NCBI GenBank assembly: GCA_003562555.1
Contig: PWUO01000099.1
Coordinates: forward strand, 1 to 23,467
Reading direction: 5' to 3'
From: Dehalococcoidia bacterium
GTDB taxonomy: Bacteria > Chloroflexota > Dehalococcoidia > GIF9 > AB-539-J10
Length of the DNA stretch: 23,467 bases
Part shown: positions 15,877 to 22,378 of the stretch, in pieces
Layout of the letters: every line of letters begins with the position of its first letter
Numbering within the stretch: position 1 is the stretch's first letter
The notes under the pieces: generated by a model
Told to the model about the DNA's origin: nothing
Databases searched by the model: none
What the model saw: the letters and a program-made list of their open reading frames with translations, nothing else
Program-made: the position numbers and the translations under genes

Positions 15877-16047
15877 GTACGCAGTCCCGGCTGGTGGGCC
15901 TGCCGACTGTAGTGAGATAGTGAGAGTGGTGGTGTATGAACGTCGGTGTCGCGCATCAAGCAGCTTCAGTGCAAGCGACGCGCGGTGCGCTGATTCAGGT
16001 GCCGCAACCAGTGGTGAGCCGGCATTGAGCCCGACCAGAGAACAGAC
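15877..16047 (+). other. Gene-free stretch, possible small RNA or long leader
   Basis: Nothing coding is convincing here. If the promoter at 15842-15870 is active, this would be transcribed as an RNA of about 170 bases or as a long alternative leader of perR. I see only short possible pairings (for example ccgac near 15903 with gtcgg near 15942, and gtcgc near 15948 with gcgac near 15975). No tRNA, 6S, SRP or RNase P signature was recognised, and no clear terminator. Confidence 0.2.
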
Positions 16048-16076
16048 TTGACACGGTGTACGTCCCGGCGCATAAT
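16048..16076 (+). promoter_or_regulatory. perR promoter
   Basis: TTGACA (16048-16053, perfect), exactly 17 bases, CATAAT (16071-16076, 5/6). Transcription would start near 16083, giving a leader of only about 20 bases to the perR ATG, with no Shine-Dalgarno sequence visible. Confidence 0.75.
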
Positions 16077-16094
16077 AATAACAGTTACCATTAT
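16072..16094 (+). promoter_or_regulatory. Probable PerR/Fur operator overlapping the perR -10
   Basis: A 23-bp AT-rich imperfect palindrome centred on 16083, with 9 of 11 positions paired; the outer arms are ATAAT and ATTAT. It resembles Fur-family boxes (TTATAATnATTATAA style). It covers the -10 and the expected transcription start, as an autoregulatory site should. Confidence 0.7.
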
Positions 16095-16103
16095 TGATAT
16101 AGC

Positions 16104-16541
16104 ATGAGAAGATCCAGGCAGCGAGACGCAATACTGGCCGTAGTGAAAGGTACCGATTGCCATCCGACGGCGGACTGGGTTTACCGGGAGGCACGTAAGC
16201 AGATTCCTGGCCTCAGCCTCGGTACGGTCTACAGGAATCTCAGGGTGTTGTGCGAACTTGGAGAGATGCGATCCTACGAAGGGTCCGGCGGCGTAGCCCA
16301 TTATGACGGATATGCCGCCACGCACCACCATTTCCGCTGCGATCGGTGTGGCGAGATGCAGGACATCGAGGTGCCTGTTGACTGCGTGATGGACAGGAAG
16401 GTGGCCGAATGCACCGGCCTGGACGTCAGGTACCATGTGCTCGAGTTCAGGGGCCTTTGCCATGAGTGTTGCGCCGGCGCCTCCCGGGAAGGTACGACCG
16501 GTGAGAACGAACGAGATGAAATGAGAGGAGGTACGCGCTGA
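16104..16541 (+). CDS. perR: Fur-family peroxide-stress repressor, PerR-like
   Basis: Winged-helix metalloregulator, 145 residues. The recognition helix is LSLGTVYRNLRVL (38-50). Metal ligands: H20 in CHPTADWVY and D68 in AHYDG align with the B. subtilis PerR residues H37 and D85. The HHH cluster at 74-76 and the structural zinc cysteines C79/C82 and C119/C122 are also present. An Asp rather than Glu at the D85 position is the mark of a peroxide-sensing PerR as opposed to an iron-sensing Fur. The last 20 residues are charged and probably disordered, and they encode the AGAGGAGG ribosome binding site of the next gene, whose ATG overlaps this stop codon by one base. First gene of the oxygen-defence run. 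Confidence 0.88.
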   Translation: MRRSRQRDAILAVVKGTDCHPTADWVYREARKQIPGLSLGTVYRNLRVLCELGEMRSYEGSGGVAHYDGYAATHHHFRCDRCGEMQDIEVPVDCVMDRKVAECTGLDVRYHVLEFRGLCHECCAGASREGTTGENERDEMRGGTR

Positions 16542-17020
16542 TGGCAGTATTCACGGCGGGCGAGTTGTATGACATTGCGGTGGGAATAGAGAAGAACGGT
16601 GCCGCCTACTACGGGTCGCTGTCGGAAGTCGCCGCTGACGAAGAGTTGAAGGATATCTACCGTGGCCTCGCCGACATGGAACGGCATCACATCGCGGTGT
16701 TTCAGTCGCTTCGTGCGGGTGCGGGCAGTGGTCCTGTCGTACCGCCGGTCGATGAAGCCGAGTACGAAGCGTACCTCAAGGCGCTCATCGATTCATCGGT
16801 GTTCACCGATGACAGTGTTGCGAAGCAGTTGGCGAGGAATGCCGCGGGACCTGGAGAGGCGTTACAGCTCGCACTCGGTGCGGAGAAGGATTCCATTCTG
16901 TTCTACTCCGAGATGCGGGACCTGGTGCCTCAGCGGGAGCGTGAGGCTGTGGAGCGAATCATCACCGAGGAGAGAAAGCACGTGCGCGAACTCTCCGATC
17001 TTAAGAAACGGTATTCGTAG
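16541..17020 (+). CDS. Rubrerythrin-like ferritin-family di-iron protein (1)
   Basis: Four-helix-bundle di-iron protein of 159 residues, probably a peroxide reductase. Iron ligands read in the usual order: E17 (GIEKNGAAYY), E47-x2-H50 (DMERHH), E115 (GAEKDSILFY) and E144-x2-H147 (EERKHV). Compared with classical rubrerythrin the C-terminal rubredoxin domain is missing, so electrons must come from a separate protein; the rubredoxin encoded four genes downstream is the obvious candidate. Translationally coupled to perR and followed after 14 bases by a second, divergent family member. Whether it reduces peroxide or stores iron cannot be settled from sequence. Confidence 0.88.
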   Translation: MAVFTAGELYDIAVGIEKNGAAYYGSLSEVAADEELKDIYRGLADMERHHIAVFQSLRAGAGSGPVVPPVDEAEYEAYLKALIDSSVFTDDSVAKQLARNAAGPGEALQLALGAEKDSILFYSEMRDLVPQREREAVERIITEERKHVRELSDLKKRYS

Positions 17021-17034
17021 AGGAGGTAACGGAG

Positions 17035-17565
17035 ATGGATGATGCTCAGAAGCGGATGGATACCCTGAAGAAGGCCATGGCGATCGAGGTTCAGGAGAAG
17101 GGATACTACCTCAAGGCTGCCGAGGTTGCGGGGAATCCCGTGGCGAAGCAGCTGTTTGAGCGCCTGGCGGTGGAGGAGGATGAACACGCGGCGAAGTTCA
17201 AGGCGATCGAGGCTGAACTGAGCCAGGGCAAGGACTGGCCTGATATTCCGGCACCGGAATATGGAGGCTGTCACCTGAAGCAGGTGGTTGCGGCGTTCGA
17301 TAAGAATGCGATGCCGGCAGATGTGAAGGTCGCGCGCTCGGAACTTGAGGCGATGCAGGAGGCGATGGCGAAGGAGCTTCAGGCGTACGACATGTATCGC
17401 TCCAGGGCTGCGGAGACCGATTCGCAGGTTGAGAAGAAGTTCTACACCGTATTGGCGGGCGAAGAGCGAATGCACCACCTGGCGCTGCTGGACAGTTACG
17501 AGTATCTGACCGATCCGGCAGGGTGGTACACCGTGAAAGAGAAGTGGACGCTTGATGGAGCATAG
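17035..17565 (+). CDS. Rubrerythrin-like ferritin-family di-iron protein (2)
   Basis: Second di-iron four-helix-bundle protein, 176 residues. The ligand set is E18 (AIEVQEKGYY), E48-x2-H51 (EEDEHAAKF), E114 (AKELQAYDMY) and E144-x2-H147 (GEERMHHLAL). No rubredoxin domain; the end (YLTDPAGWYTVKEKWTLDGA) is a short tail common in this subfamily. It differs clearly from the preceding protein, so this is not a recent duplication. Good ribosome binding site GAGGAGGTAACGG before the ATG. Probable role in peroxide removal with the other genes of the run. Confidence 0.88.
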   Translation: MDDAQKRMDTLKKAMAIEVQEKGYYLKAAEVAGNPVAKQLFERLAVEEDEHAAKFKAIEAELSQGKDWPDIPAPEYGGCHLKQVVAAFDKNAMPADVKVARSELEAMQEAMAKELQAYDMYRSRAAETDSQVEKKFYTVLAGEERMHHLALLDSYEYLTDPAGWYTVKEKWTLDGA

Positions 17566-17593
17566 TCGCTCCTTTGCGGATGAAGGGGGTCGC

Positions 17594-18340
17594 ATGGATG
17601 AGGTGATGCTCTCGGTACGCGATCTGCATGTTGAGGTGGGAGGTGTGGAGATACTCCACGGTATCGACCTCGACATACGGTACGGCGAGACTACCGCACT
17701 TTTCGGTCCGAACGGAAGCGGAAAGAGTACGCTGCTCATGACGCTCATGGGATTTCCCAAGTACGTGGTCACCCGCGGCAGTATTGAGTTCAAAGGGCAG
17801 GACGTGACGGGCCTTTCCGTGGATGAACGCGCCCGTATGGGCATGGGAATGTCGTTTCAGCGACCTCCTGTCGTTCGTGGCGTGAAGACGCGTGACATGG
17901 TCCTGGCCTGCCTTCGCCGTGATGCATCGGAGGAAGAGATTCGTGACATGGCGGGAGCGGCGGGCCTGGTCGACTTCCTTGATCGGGACGTGAACTACGG
18001 CTTCTCGGGCGGCGAGTTGAAGCGCTCCGAGTTGCTGCAGCTCATCGCGCAAAACCCCGACTTCGTCCTTCTGGATGAGCCTGAATCCGGTGTTGACCTT
18101 GTCAACATCGCTGTGATCGGCGAACTGATCAACAAGCTTCTGCAGAAGGATGTGCGGATACGCGAACGAAGCCATGCGGGACTCATCATCACGCACACGG
18201 GGCATGTGCTCGACTACGTGAGCGCGCGAACCGGCTACGTCCTCATCGACGGAAGGATCACTTGTGCCGGTGATCCGCACGAGATACTGACGACCATCAA
18301 GCAGAATGGCTACGAGGAGTGCTGCCGATGCGTGATGTGA
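17594..18340 (+). CDS. sufC: SufC-like ATPase of a minimal Fe-S cluster assembly system
   Basis: ABC-type ATPase that works with a SufB-type scaffold to build Fe-S clusters. 248 residues from the ATG at 17594, chosen for GAAGGGGG just upstream; an earlier ATG at 17555 overlaps the previous gene. Walker A GPNGSGKST (38-46), Q-loop Q89 (SFQRPP), signature FSGGE (137-141), Walker B FVLLDEPESGVD (157-168) and H-loop H201 are intact. The sequence FSGGELKRSELLQL and the DEPESGVD end of Walker B are typical of SufC rather than of transporters. It ends in EECCRCVM, a Cys-rich tail. The partner gene starts inside its 3' end. Confidence 0.92.
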   Translation: MDEVMLSVRDLHVEVGGVEILHGIDLDIRYGETTALFGPNGSGKSTLLMTLMGFPKYVVTRGSIEFKGQDVTGLSVDERARMGMGMSFQRPPVVRGVKTRDMVLACLRRDASEEEIRDMAGAAGLVDFLDRDVNYGFSGGELKRSELLQLIAQNPDFVLLDEPESGVDLVNIAVIGELINKLLQKDVRIRERSHAGLIITHTGHVLDYVSARTGYVLIDGRITCAGDPHEILTTIKQNGYEECCRCVM

Positions 18341-19551
18341 GGACGACATCGCCAAACGGAGCGACGCAGCGAACGGAAGGCCGCGGGCGTGTCGATCCGG
18401 ACCTGCGCGACTACGGGACGGCTGCGCCTGAGCAGCCCTACGAGGATAATCCTCAGCATCTGCCCGATGAGATGAAGCGGCGTATGCTGGAAGCCGGCGT
18501 CATGCTCGATGAGTCGGACGGACGGTCCGGCACGTTCATCCAGGTGGATCAGACACCGGTGCACGTGTCGCATGCCCAGGATGGTGTCGAATTAATGGCG
18601 GTGCGCGATGCGCTGCAGAAGTATGACTGGCTCTCCGACTACTGGTGGCGTGTGGTGGATGCGGGAGCTGATGATTACACGACGAGTGTAGACAGGGCCA
18701 ACGCCAACGGCTATTTCATGCGAGCGCTGCCCGGCCAGAAGACGGTGCTGCCGTTGCAGGCATGTCTCTATCTTGGTACCGAAGGCCTTGCCCAGAACGT
18801 CCACAACATCATCATCGCCGAGGAGGACTCGGAGCTTCATATTATTACCGGGTGCACCACCGGGCCGCATACCGAGTCCGGTTTTCACCTTGGCGTGTCC
18901 GAATTCTATGTCCGTAAGGGTGCGAAACTCACATTCACGATGATTCACAACTGGCACCCGGGCATCGCCGTGCGGCCCAGGACCGGCGTGATCGTCGAAG
19001 AGGGTGCAACCTTTCTCAACAACTACGTGATCATGCAGCCGGTCCAGGATCTGCAGACGAACCCCAGGGTGTGGTGTGTAGGCCGGGGAGCGACCGCGAG
19101 GCTCAACAGCGTCATCGCAGGTCACCCCGGAGGAAAGATCGATGTCGGTTCAAGAGTGTACCTTGAAGCTCCCGAGGCGCGCACTGAGATCATCTCGCGC
19201 GCAATCGTCAATGGCGGGGAGATCATTGCGAGAGGCTACATCGAGGGCAGCGCGGCTGATGTGAAGGGACACCTCGAATGCCGGGGGTTGATCCTCACCG
19301 ACGGCGGCGTCATACACGCAGTTCCCGAGTTGCGCGGGACCGTTGCCGGCATCGACCTCTACCACGAGGCCGCGGTGGGCAAGATCGCAGAGGAGGAAGT
19401 GCAGTACCTCATGGCGCGGGGACTGACACGAGACGAGGCGGCATCGACCATTGTGCGGGGATTTCTGCACGTGGATATCGAGGGGTTGCCTGATGCGCTC
19501 AACGCCGAACTCCAGAGTGCGATCGAGTCGAGCGAGAAGGACCTGATGTAG
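18328..19551 (+). CDS. sufB: SufB/SufD-family scaffold of a minimal Fe-S cluster assembly system
   Basis: Right-handed beta-helix scaffold protein on which Fe-S clusters are assembled, 407 residues from the ATG at 18328 (GAGGAG eight bases upstream; overlaps sufC by 13 bases). Conserved segments are NVHNIIIAEEDSELHIITGCTTG, FYVRKGAKLTFTMIHNW, RGYIEGSAADVKGHLECRGL and the C-terminal YHEAAVGKIAEEEVQYLMARGL, which keeps the HEA pair and a Cys (HLEC) at the places used for cluster assembly in SufB. With only one scaffold gene and no sufS, sufU, sufD or sufE nearby, the pair matches the two-gene SufCB type (SMS) seen in archaea and anaerobes. It could also be labelled SufD by automatic tools. Confidence 0.9.
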   Translation: MRDVRTTSPNGATQRTEGRGRVDPDLRDYGTAAPEQPYEDNPQHLPDEMKRRMLEAGVMLDESDGRSGTFIQVDQTPVHVSHAQDGVELMAVRDALQKYDWLSDYWWRVVDAGADDYTTSVDRANANGYFMRALPGQKTVLPLQACLYLGTEGLAQNVHNIIIAEEDSELHIITGCTTGPHTESGFHLGVSEFYVRKGAKLTFTMIHNWHPGIAVRPRTGVIVEEGATFLNNYVIMQPVQDLQTNPRVWCVGRGATARLNSVIAGHPGGKIDVGSRVYLEAPEARTEIISRAIVNGGEIIARGYIEGSAADVKGHLECRGLILTDGGVIHAVPELRGTVAGIDLYHEAAVGKIAEEEVQYLMARGLTRDEAASTIVRGFLHVDIEGLPDALNAELQSAIESSEKDLM

Positions 19552-19555
19552 GAAG

Positions 19556-20260
19556 ATGGGTGTGACCAGTACACTGCAGCCGGAGGCGCTCCAGAAGATT
19601 GGCTATGGCCTGTATGTGGTGACTTCCGGGCATGAAGGACACGTGAACGGGCAGATTGCGAATGCCCTGATGCAGGTCTGCGCGGACCCGCTGGCGGTTG
19701 CGGTCTGCCTCAATAAGCAGAACCTCACGCACGAGCTCGTCAGTCGCAGTCGCTCCTTCGCGGCGTCGATCCTGTCGGAGGAAGCGCCGCTGCCGTTCAT
19801 AGGCCGGTTTGGATTCAGGACCGGCCGTGATATCGACAAGTTCACCGGGGTGGATGTGTTTCCCGGTGTGACGGGAGCGCCCGTGGTGAGGCAACATGCC
19901 ATCGCATACCTTGAGGTGGAAGTCGACAGGGATATGGATGCATGGACGCATACCATCTTTGTGGGCAGGGTAGTTGCGGCCGGCATACTTTCCGACGGCC
20001 ATCCCATGTCATATGCGTACTATCATGACGTCAAACGGGGGGTTACGCCCCGTAGCGCTCCAACCTATGTAGTACATCACAAGGAGGAATCGACTGTGAG
20101 CAAGTACAAGTGCAAAGTCTGCGGCTACATCTACGATCCATCCGCTGGTGATCCTGATAGCGGCGTGGCTCCGGGTACCGCGTTTGAGGACCTGCCCGGT
20201 GACTGGGTCTGTCCTGTCTGTGGAGCCGACAAGAGCGAGTTCGAGAAGATAGACGACTAG
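19556..20260 (+). CDS. hrb: High-molecular-weight rubredoxin: flavin reductase-like domain fused to rubredoxin
   Basis: Two-domain electron carrier of 234 residues. Residues 1-175 are an FMN-binding flavin reductase-like domain (YGLYVVTSG, NALMQVCADPLAVAVCLNKQN, SYAYYHDVKRG). Residues 181-234 are a complete rubredoxin with iron ligands C186, C189, C219 and C222 (YKCKVCGYIYDP, WVCPVCGADKSEFE). In Moorella the protein of the same layout passes electrons from NADH to the flavodiiron protein FprA, whose gene lies two genes downstream here. The start is unsure: the ATG at 19556 has GGAAG directly against it, while GTG at 19562 has better spacing. A strong in-frame ribosome binding site and GTG lie exactly at the domain junction. 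Confidence 0.92.
   Translation: MGVTSTLQPEALQKIGYGLYVVTSGHEGHVNGQIANALMQVCADPLAVAVCLNKQNLTHELVSRSRSFAASILSEEAPLPFIGRFGFRTGRDIDKFTGVDVFPGVTGAPVVRQHAIAYLEVEVDRDMDAWTHTIFVGRVVAAGILSDGHPMSYAYYHDVKRGVTPRSAPTYVVHHKEESTVSKYKCKVCGYIYDPSAGDPDSGVAPGTAFEDLPGDWVCPVCGADKSEFEKIDD
20081..20098 (+). promoter_or_regulatory. Internal ribosome binding site and GTG at the rubredoxin domain boundary
   Basis: AAGGAGG (20081-20087) is followed after eight bases by GTG (20096-20098), in frame with the fusion gene. It is one of the best Shine-Dalgarno sequences in the window and lies inside coding sequence (linker HHKEEST). Confidence 0.55.
20096..20260 (+). CDS. Possible free rubredoxin from an internal start
   Basis: Starting at the internal GTG gives a 54-residue protein, the usual length of stand-alone rubredoxin. 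It begins MSKYKCKVCGYIYDP, as free rubredoxins do, and carries all four iron-binding cysteines. It would supply single electrons to the flavodiiron protein, superoxide reductase and the rubrerythrin-like proteins. It shares its frame and stop with the fusion. The site may instead be a silent relic of two once-separate genes. Confidence 0.4.
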   Translation: MSKYKCKVCGYIYDPSAGDPDSGVAPGTAFEDLPGDWVCPVCGADKSEFEKIDD

Positions 20261-20292
20261 CCGCACCGCCGGTTGAGGAGCGTGGAGGCGAC

Positions 20293-20664
20293 ATGATCCA
20301 CAACATGACTCACGAGCAGCTGTGTGCGCTGCTGGACGTGCTGCCCATGGAACTGGCCTTTGTTGATGCCGAAGACAGGGTGCGGTTCTGGAACCGGATG
20401 GATGAACGCGGTCCCGCCTGGCAGCCGTCCGTTCTGGACGGACCGGTGCAGGCGTGTCACCTTGAGTCGAGTGCCCCGGCGGTGAATGGAGTCCTTGCCA
20501 AGCTCAAGAGCGGGCAACGTGATGTGGTGGACAGGACGGTCACCATCGATGGGAAGGTCACACGTTTTCGCTGGTTTGCCGTGCGGGATGAGCAGGGACG
20601 CTACCTGGGCTGTCTCGAGATGATTCAGTACGGAACGGAAGTCGTCTCTTCGCCGACTTCATGA
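20293..20664 (+). CDS. Single PAS-domain protein, DUF438-PAS-like
   Basis: 123 residues, almost entirely one PAS fold. AFVDAEDRVRFWNRMDERG is the first strand pair, VQACHLESSAPAVNGVLAKLKSG the central helices, and FRWFAVRDEQGRYLGCLEMIQYG the last strands. It resembles the PAS module found at the end of DUF438 proteins, where a CHPPKS-like motif stands in place of CHLESS here. No output domain follows, so it must act through a partner or as a sensor or carrier. A Cys-His pair in that motif could bind heme or a metal; this is a guess. GGAGG five bases before the ATG. It sits between the rubredoxin fusion and the flavodiiron gene, suggesting redox or gas sensing. Confidence 0.75.
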   Translation: MIHNMTHEQLCALLDVLPMELAFVDAEDRVRFWNRMDERGPAWQPSVLDGPVQACHLESSAPAVNGVLAKLKSGQRDVVDRTVTIDGKVTRFRWFAVRDEQGRYLGCLEMIQYGTEVVSSPTS

Positions 20665-20681
20665 GCCGATCGCTAATCGGC
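20665..20681 (+). other. Small hairpin between the PAS and flavodiiron genes
   Basis: gccgat and atcggc form a 6-bp stem with a 5-base loop, immediately after the PAS stop codon. No T run follows. It may be a processing or stability element, or chance. Confidence 0.3.
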
Positions 20682-20722
20682 GATTTGGAGGACGCCTCGC
20701 TGACGATATGGGAGGATGAGAT

Positions 20723-21907
20723 ATGCGAGCAAGAAAAGTAACCGACAAGGTCATGTGGGTAGGCTCGGTCGACTGGGATCGGCAACTGTTCGATGAATTG
20801 ATACCGCTGCCGGATGGTACCAGCTATAACGCGTACGTCGTTGCCGGCTCAGAGAAGACGGCCCTCATAGATACCGTTGACCCGACGAAGACCGGGGAGT
20901 GGTGCGGACTGCTCGACGCGATGCAGTTGTCCAAGGTGGACTACCTGGTCGCAAGCCATGCTGAACAGGACCATGCGGGCAGCATCCCGTTCGCGCTTGA
21001 GCGCTACCCTGATGCGAAACTGGTATGTACGCCAAAGGCCAAGGGCCTGCTTATGGACCTTCTTCATGTTGATGAGGGCCGATTCGTCGTCGTCGAGGAT
21101 GGGGAGACGCTGTCGCTGGGCGACCTGACGCTCGAGTTCATCCATGCTCCGTGGGTGCACTGGCCTGAGACCATGCTCACGTATCTGCGCGAGCAGAAGG
21201 TCCTATTCCCGTGTGACCTGTTTGGCTCGCACCTGGCTACGTCTGACCTTTTCGTGAGTGATCCCGCGCGGGTCTACCGGGCGGCGAAGCGGTACTACGC
21301 GGAGATCATGATGCCGTTCAAGTCGAACATCGTGAAGCATCTGGAGCGCCTGTCCGGGTATGACATCCAGATGATTGCGCCGAGCCATGGCCCGCTGCAT
21401 GACAACCCGCAGTTCATCATGGACATGTACCGGGACTGGGTGTCCGGTCCGTTGGCGAACAAGGTAGTGATTCCGTACGTCTCCATGCACGGAAGCACGC
21501 AGGTCATCGTAGATCGTCTCATTGCGTCACTTGCGGAACAGGGTGTGCGGGTGGTGCCGCACAAGCTGAGCGGCGGGGACACCGGCAGGCTCGCCATGGA
21601 GCTGGTAGATGCGGCCACCGTGGTGCTGGGTACTCCGACGGTGCTCGCGGGACCCCACCCCCTGGTGGCGTATGCGGCCATACTCGCAAACGCCCTGAGG
21701 CCGAGGGTGATGTTCGCGTCCATAGTTGGCTCGTACGGGTGGGGAGGCAAGGCAGTGGAGCAGTTGCTCGCACTGGTACCGAATCTGAAAGTGGAGTTGT
21801 TTGATCCGGTGCTGTTCAAGGGGTTGCCGTCTGAGGCTGACCTGAAGGCGATCGACGAACTGGCCGGACAAATAGCGGAGAAACATCGTGGCGCAGGACT
21901 GGTCTAG
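20723..21907 (+). CDS. fprA: Flavodiiron protein (A-type), oxygen or nitric oxide reductase
   Basis: Cytoplasmic enzyme that reduces O2 to water (or NO to N2O) with electrons from rubredoxin. 394 residues: an N-terminal metallo-beta-lactamase-like domain (1-245) with a full di-iron ligand set H79, E81, D83, H84, H146, D165 and H222, and a C-terminal flavodoxin domain (about 247-390, loop SMHGSTQ, and GSYGWGGKAVEQ). Spacing of ligands equals that of characterised A-type proteins. ATG with GGAGGA seven bases before. The rubredoxin-fusion gene upstream is the known type of electron donor for it in Moorella. It stands before superoxide reductase. Confidence 0.96.
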   Translation: MRARKVTDKVMWVGSVDWDRQLFDELIPLPDGTSYNAYVVAGSEKTALIDTVDPTKTGEWCGLLDAMQLSKVDYLVASHAEQDHAGSIPFALERYPDAKLVCTPKAKGLLMDLLHVDEGRFVVVEDGETLSLGDLTLEFIHAPWVHWPETMLTYLREQKVLFPCDLFGSHLATSDLFVSDPARVYRAAKRYYAEIMMPFKSNIVKHLERLSGYDIQMIAPSHGPLHDNPQFIMDMYRDWVSGPLANKVVIPYVSMHGSTQVIVDRLIASLAEQGVRVVPHKLSGGDTGRLAMELVDAATVVLGTPTVLAGPHPLVAYAAILANALRPRVMFASIVGSYGWGGKAVEQLLALVPNLKVELFDPVLFKGLPSEADLKAIDELAGQIAEKHRGAGLV

Positions 21908-21956
21908 AAGCCTGTCGCGCCACGTGTAGAAGGACTAAGATGCAGGAGGTAGAGTG

Positions 21957-22304
21957 ATGCGGTTCAATGACATACTGAAGACGGCTGCTGAGGAAGGCAA
22001 GGAGAAGCACGTACCCGTCATCGAGGTAGGCAAAGGTAAGGGCGAAGGCGGCGCAGACATCGTCCATGTGGTGGTTGGCAAGGAGGTTCCCCACCCGAAC
22101 ACGGTCGAACACCACATCGTCTGGGTCGAGTTGTATGGCGTGAAGAAGGAAGGTCAGGTCATCAATCTCGGAAGGTGTGACTTCGCGCCCGGCTATACAA
22201 ACCCGAACGTGCGGTTCCAGGTTCCTGTCGACCAGTTCAAGGCGTTCTGTGCGCTGGAGTACTGCAACATCCACGGTGTGTGGGAGAACTGCCTGGAACT
22301 CTAG
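21957..22304 (+). CDS. Superoxide reductase, one-iron (neelaredoxin) type
   Basis: Reduces superoxide to hydrogen peroxide without making oxygen, using electrons from rubredoxin. 115 residues from the ATG at 21957, with GGAGG ten bases upstream; an in-frame GTG just before is also possible. Iron ligands of the active centre are H18 (EKHVP), H46 and H52 (VPHPNTVEHH), and C103 and H106 in YCNIHGVWE. E16 and K17 are the family's gating residues. The N-terminal desulforedoxin-like centre of two-iron desulfoferrodoxin is missing. The peroxide it makes can be removed by the rubrerythrin-like proteins and the peroxiredoxin in the same run. Confidence 0.95.
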   Translation: MRFNDILKTAAEEGKEKHVPVIEVGKGKGEGGADIVHVVVGKEVPHPNTVEHHIVWVELYGVKKEGQVINLGRCDFAPGYTNPNVRFQVPVDQFKAFCALEYCNIHGVWENCLEL

Positions 22305-22335
22305 TGGGACTTCGGCCTCGAAGGCTAGTCATCGG

Positions 22336-22358
22336 CGCCCCTGGTAATACCGGGGGCG
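22336..22358 (+). other. Stable hairpin in the superoxide reductase-peroxiredoxin gap
   Basis: cgcccctggt and accgggggcg form a 10-bp stem (one G-T pair) with a 3-base loop. The peroxiredoxin ribosome binding site (gaggagg) starts about six bases later, and no T run follows. It may protect the downstream message or set relative expression. Confidence 0.45.
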
Positions 22359-22378
22359 ACCACGAGGAGGTGCAAGAG

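Noticed and set aside
15877..16047. Idea that this stretch is a 6S, SRP or RNase P RNA
   Set aside because: None of the conserved sequence marks of these RNAs are present and I could not build a long closing stem by eye.
15833..16051. 72-codon open frame in the gap before perR
   Set aside because: No ribosome binding site, composition rich in Ala, Arg and Ser, and it overlaps a promoter; not convincing as a gene.
17198..18355. Open frame of 385 codons on the minus strand, opposite rbr2 and sufC
   Set aside because: Crosses two real genes on the other strand and shows no family resemblance.
22280..22378. Upstream extension of the peroxiredoxin frame
   Set aside because: It runs through a stable hairpin and has no family resemblance; the ATG at 22379 has a strong ribosome binding site.
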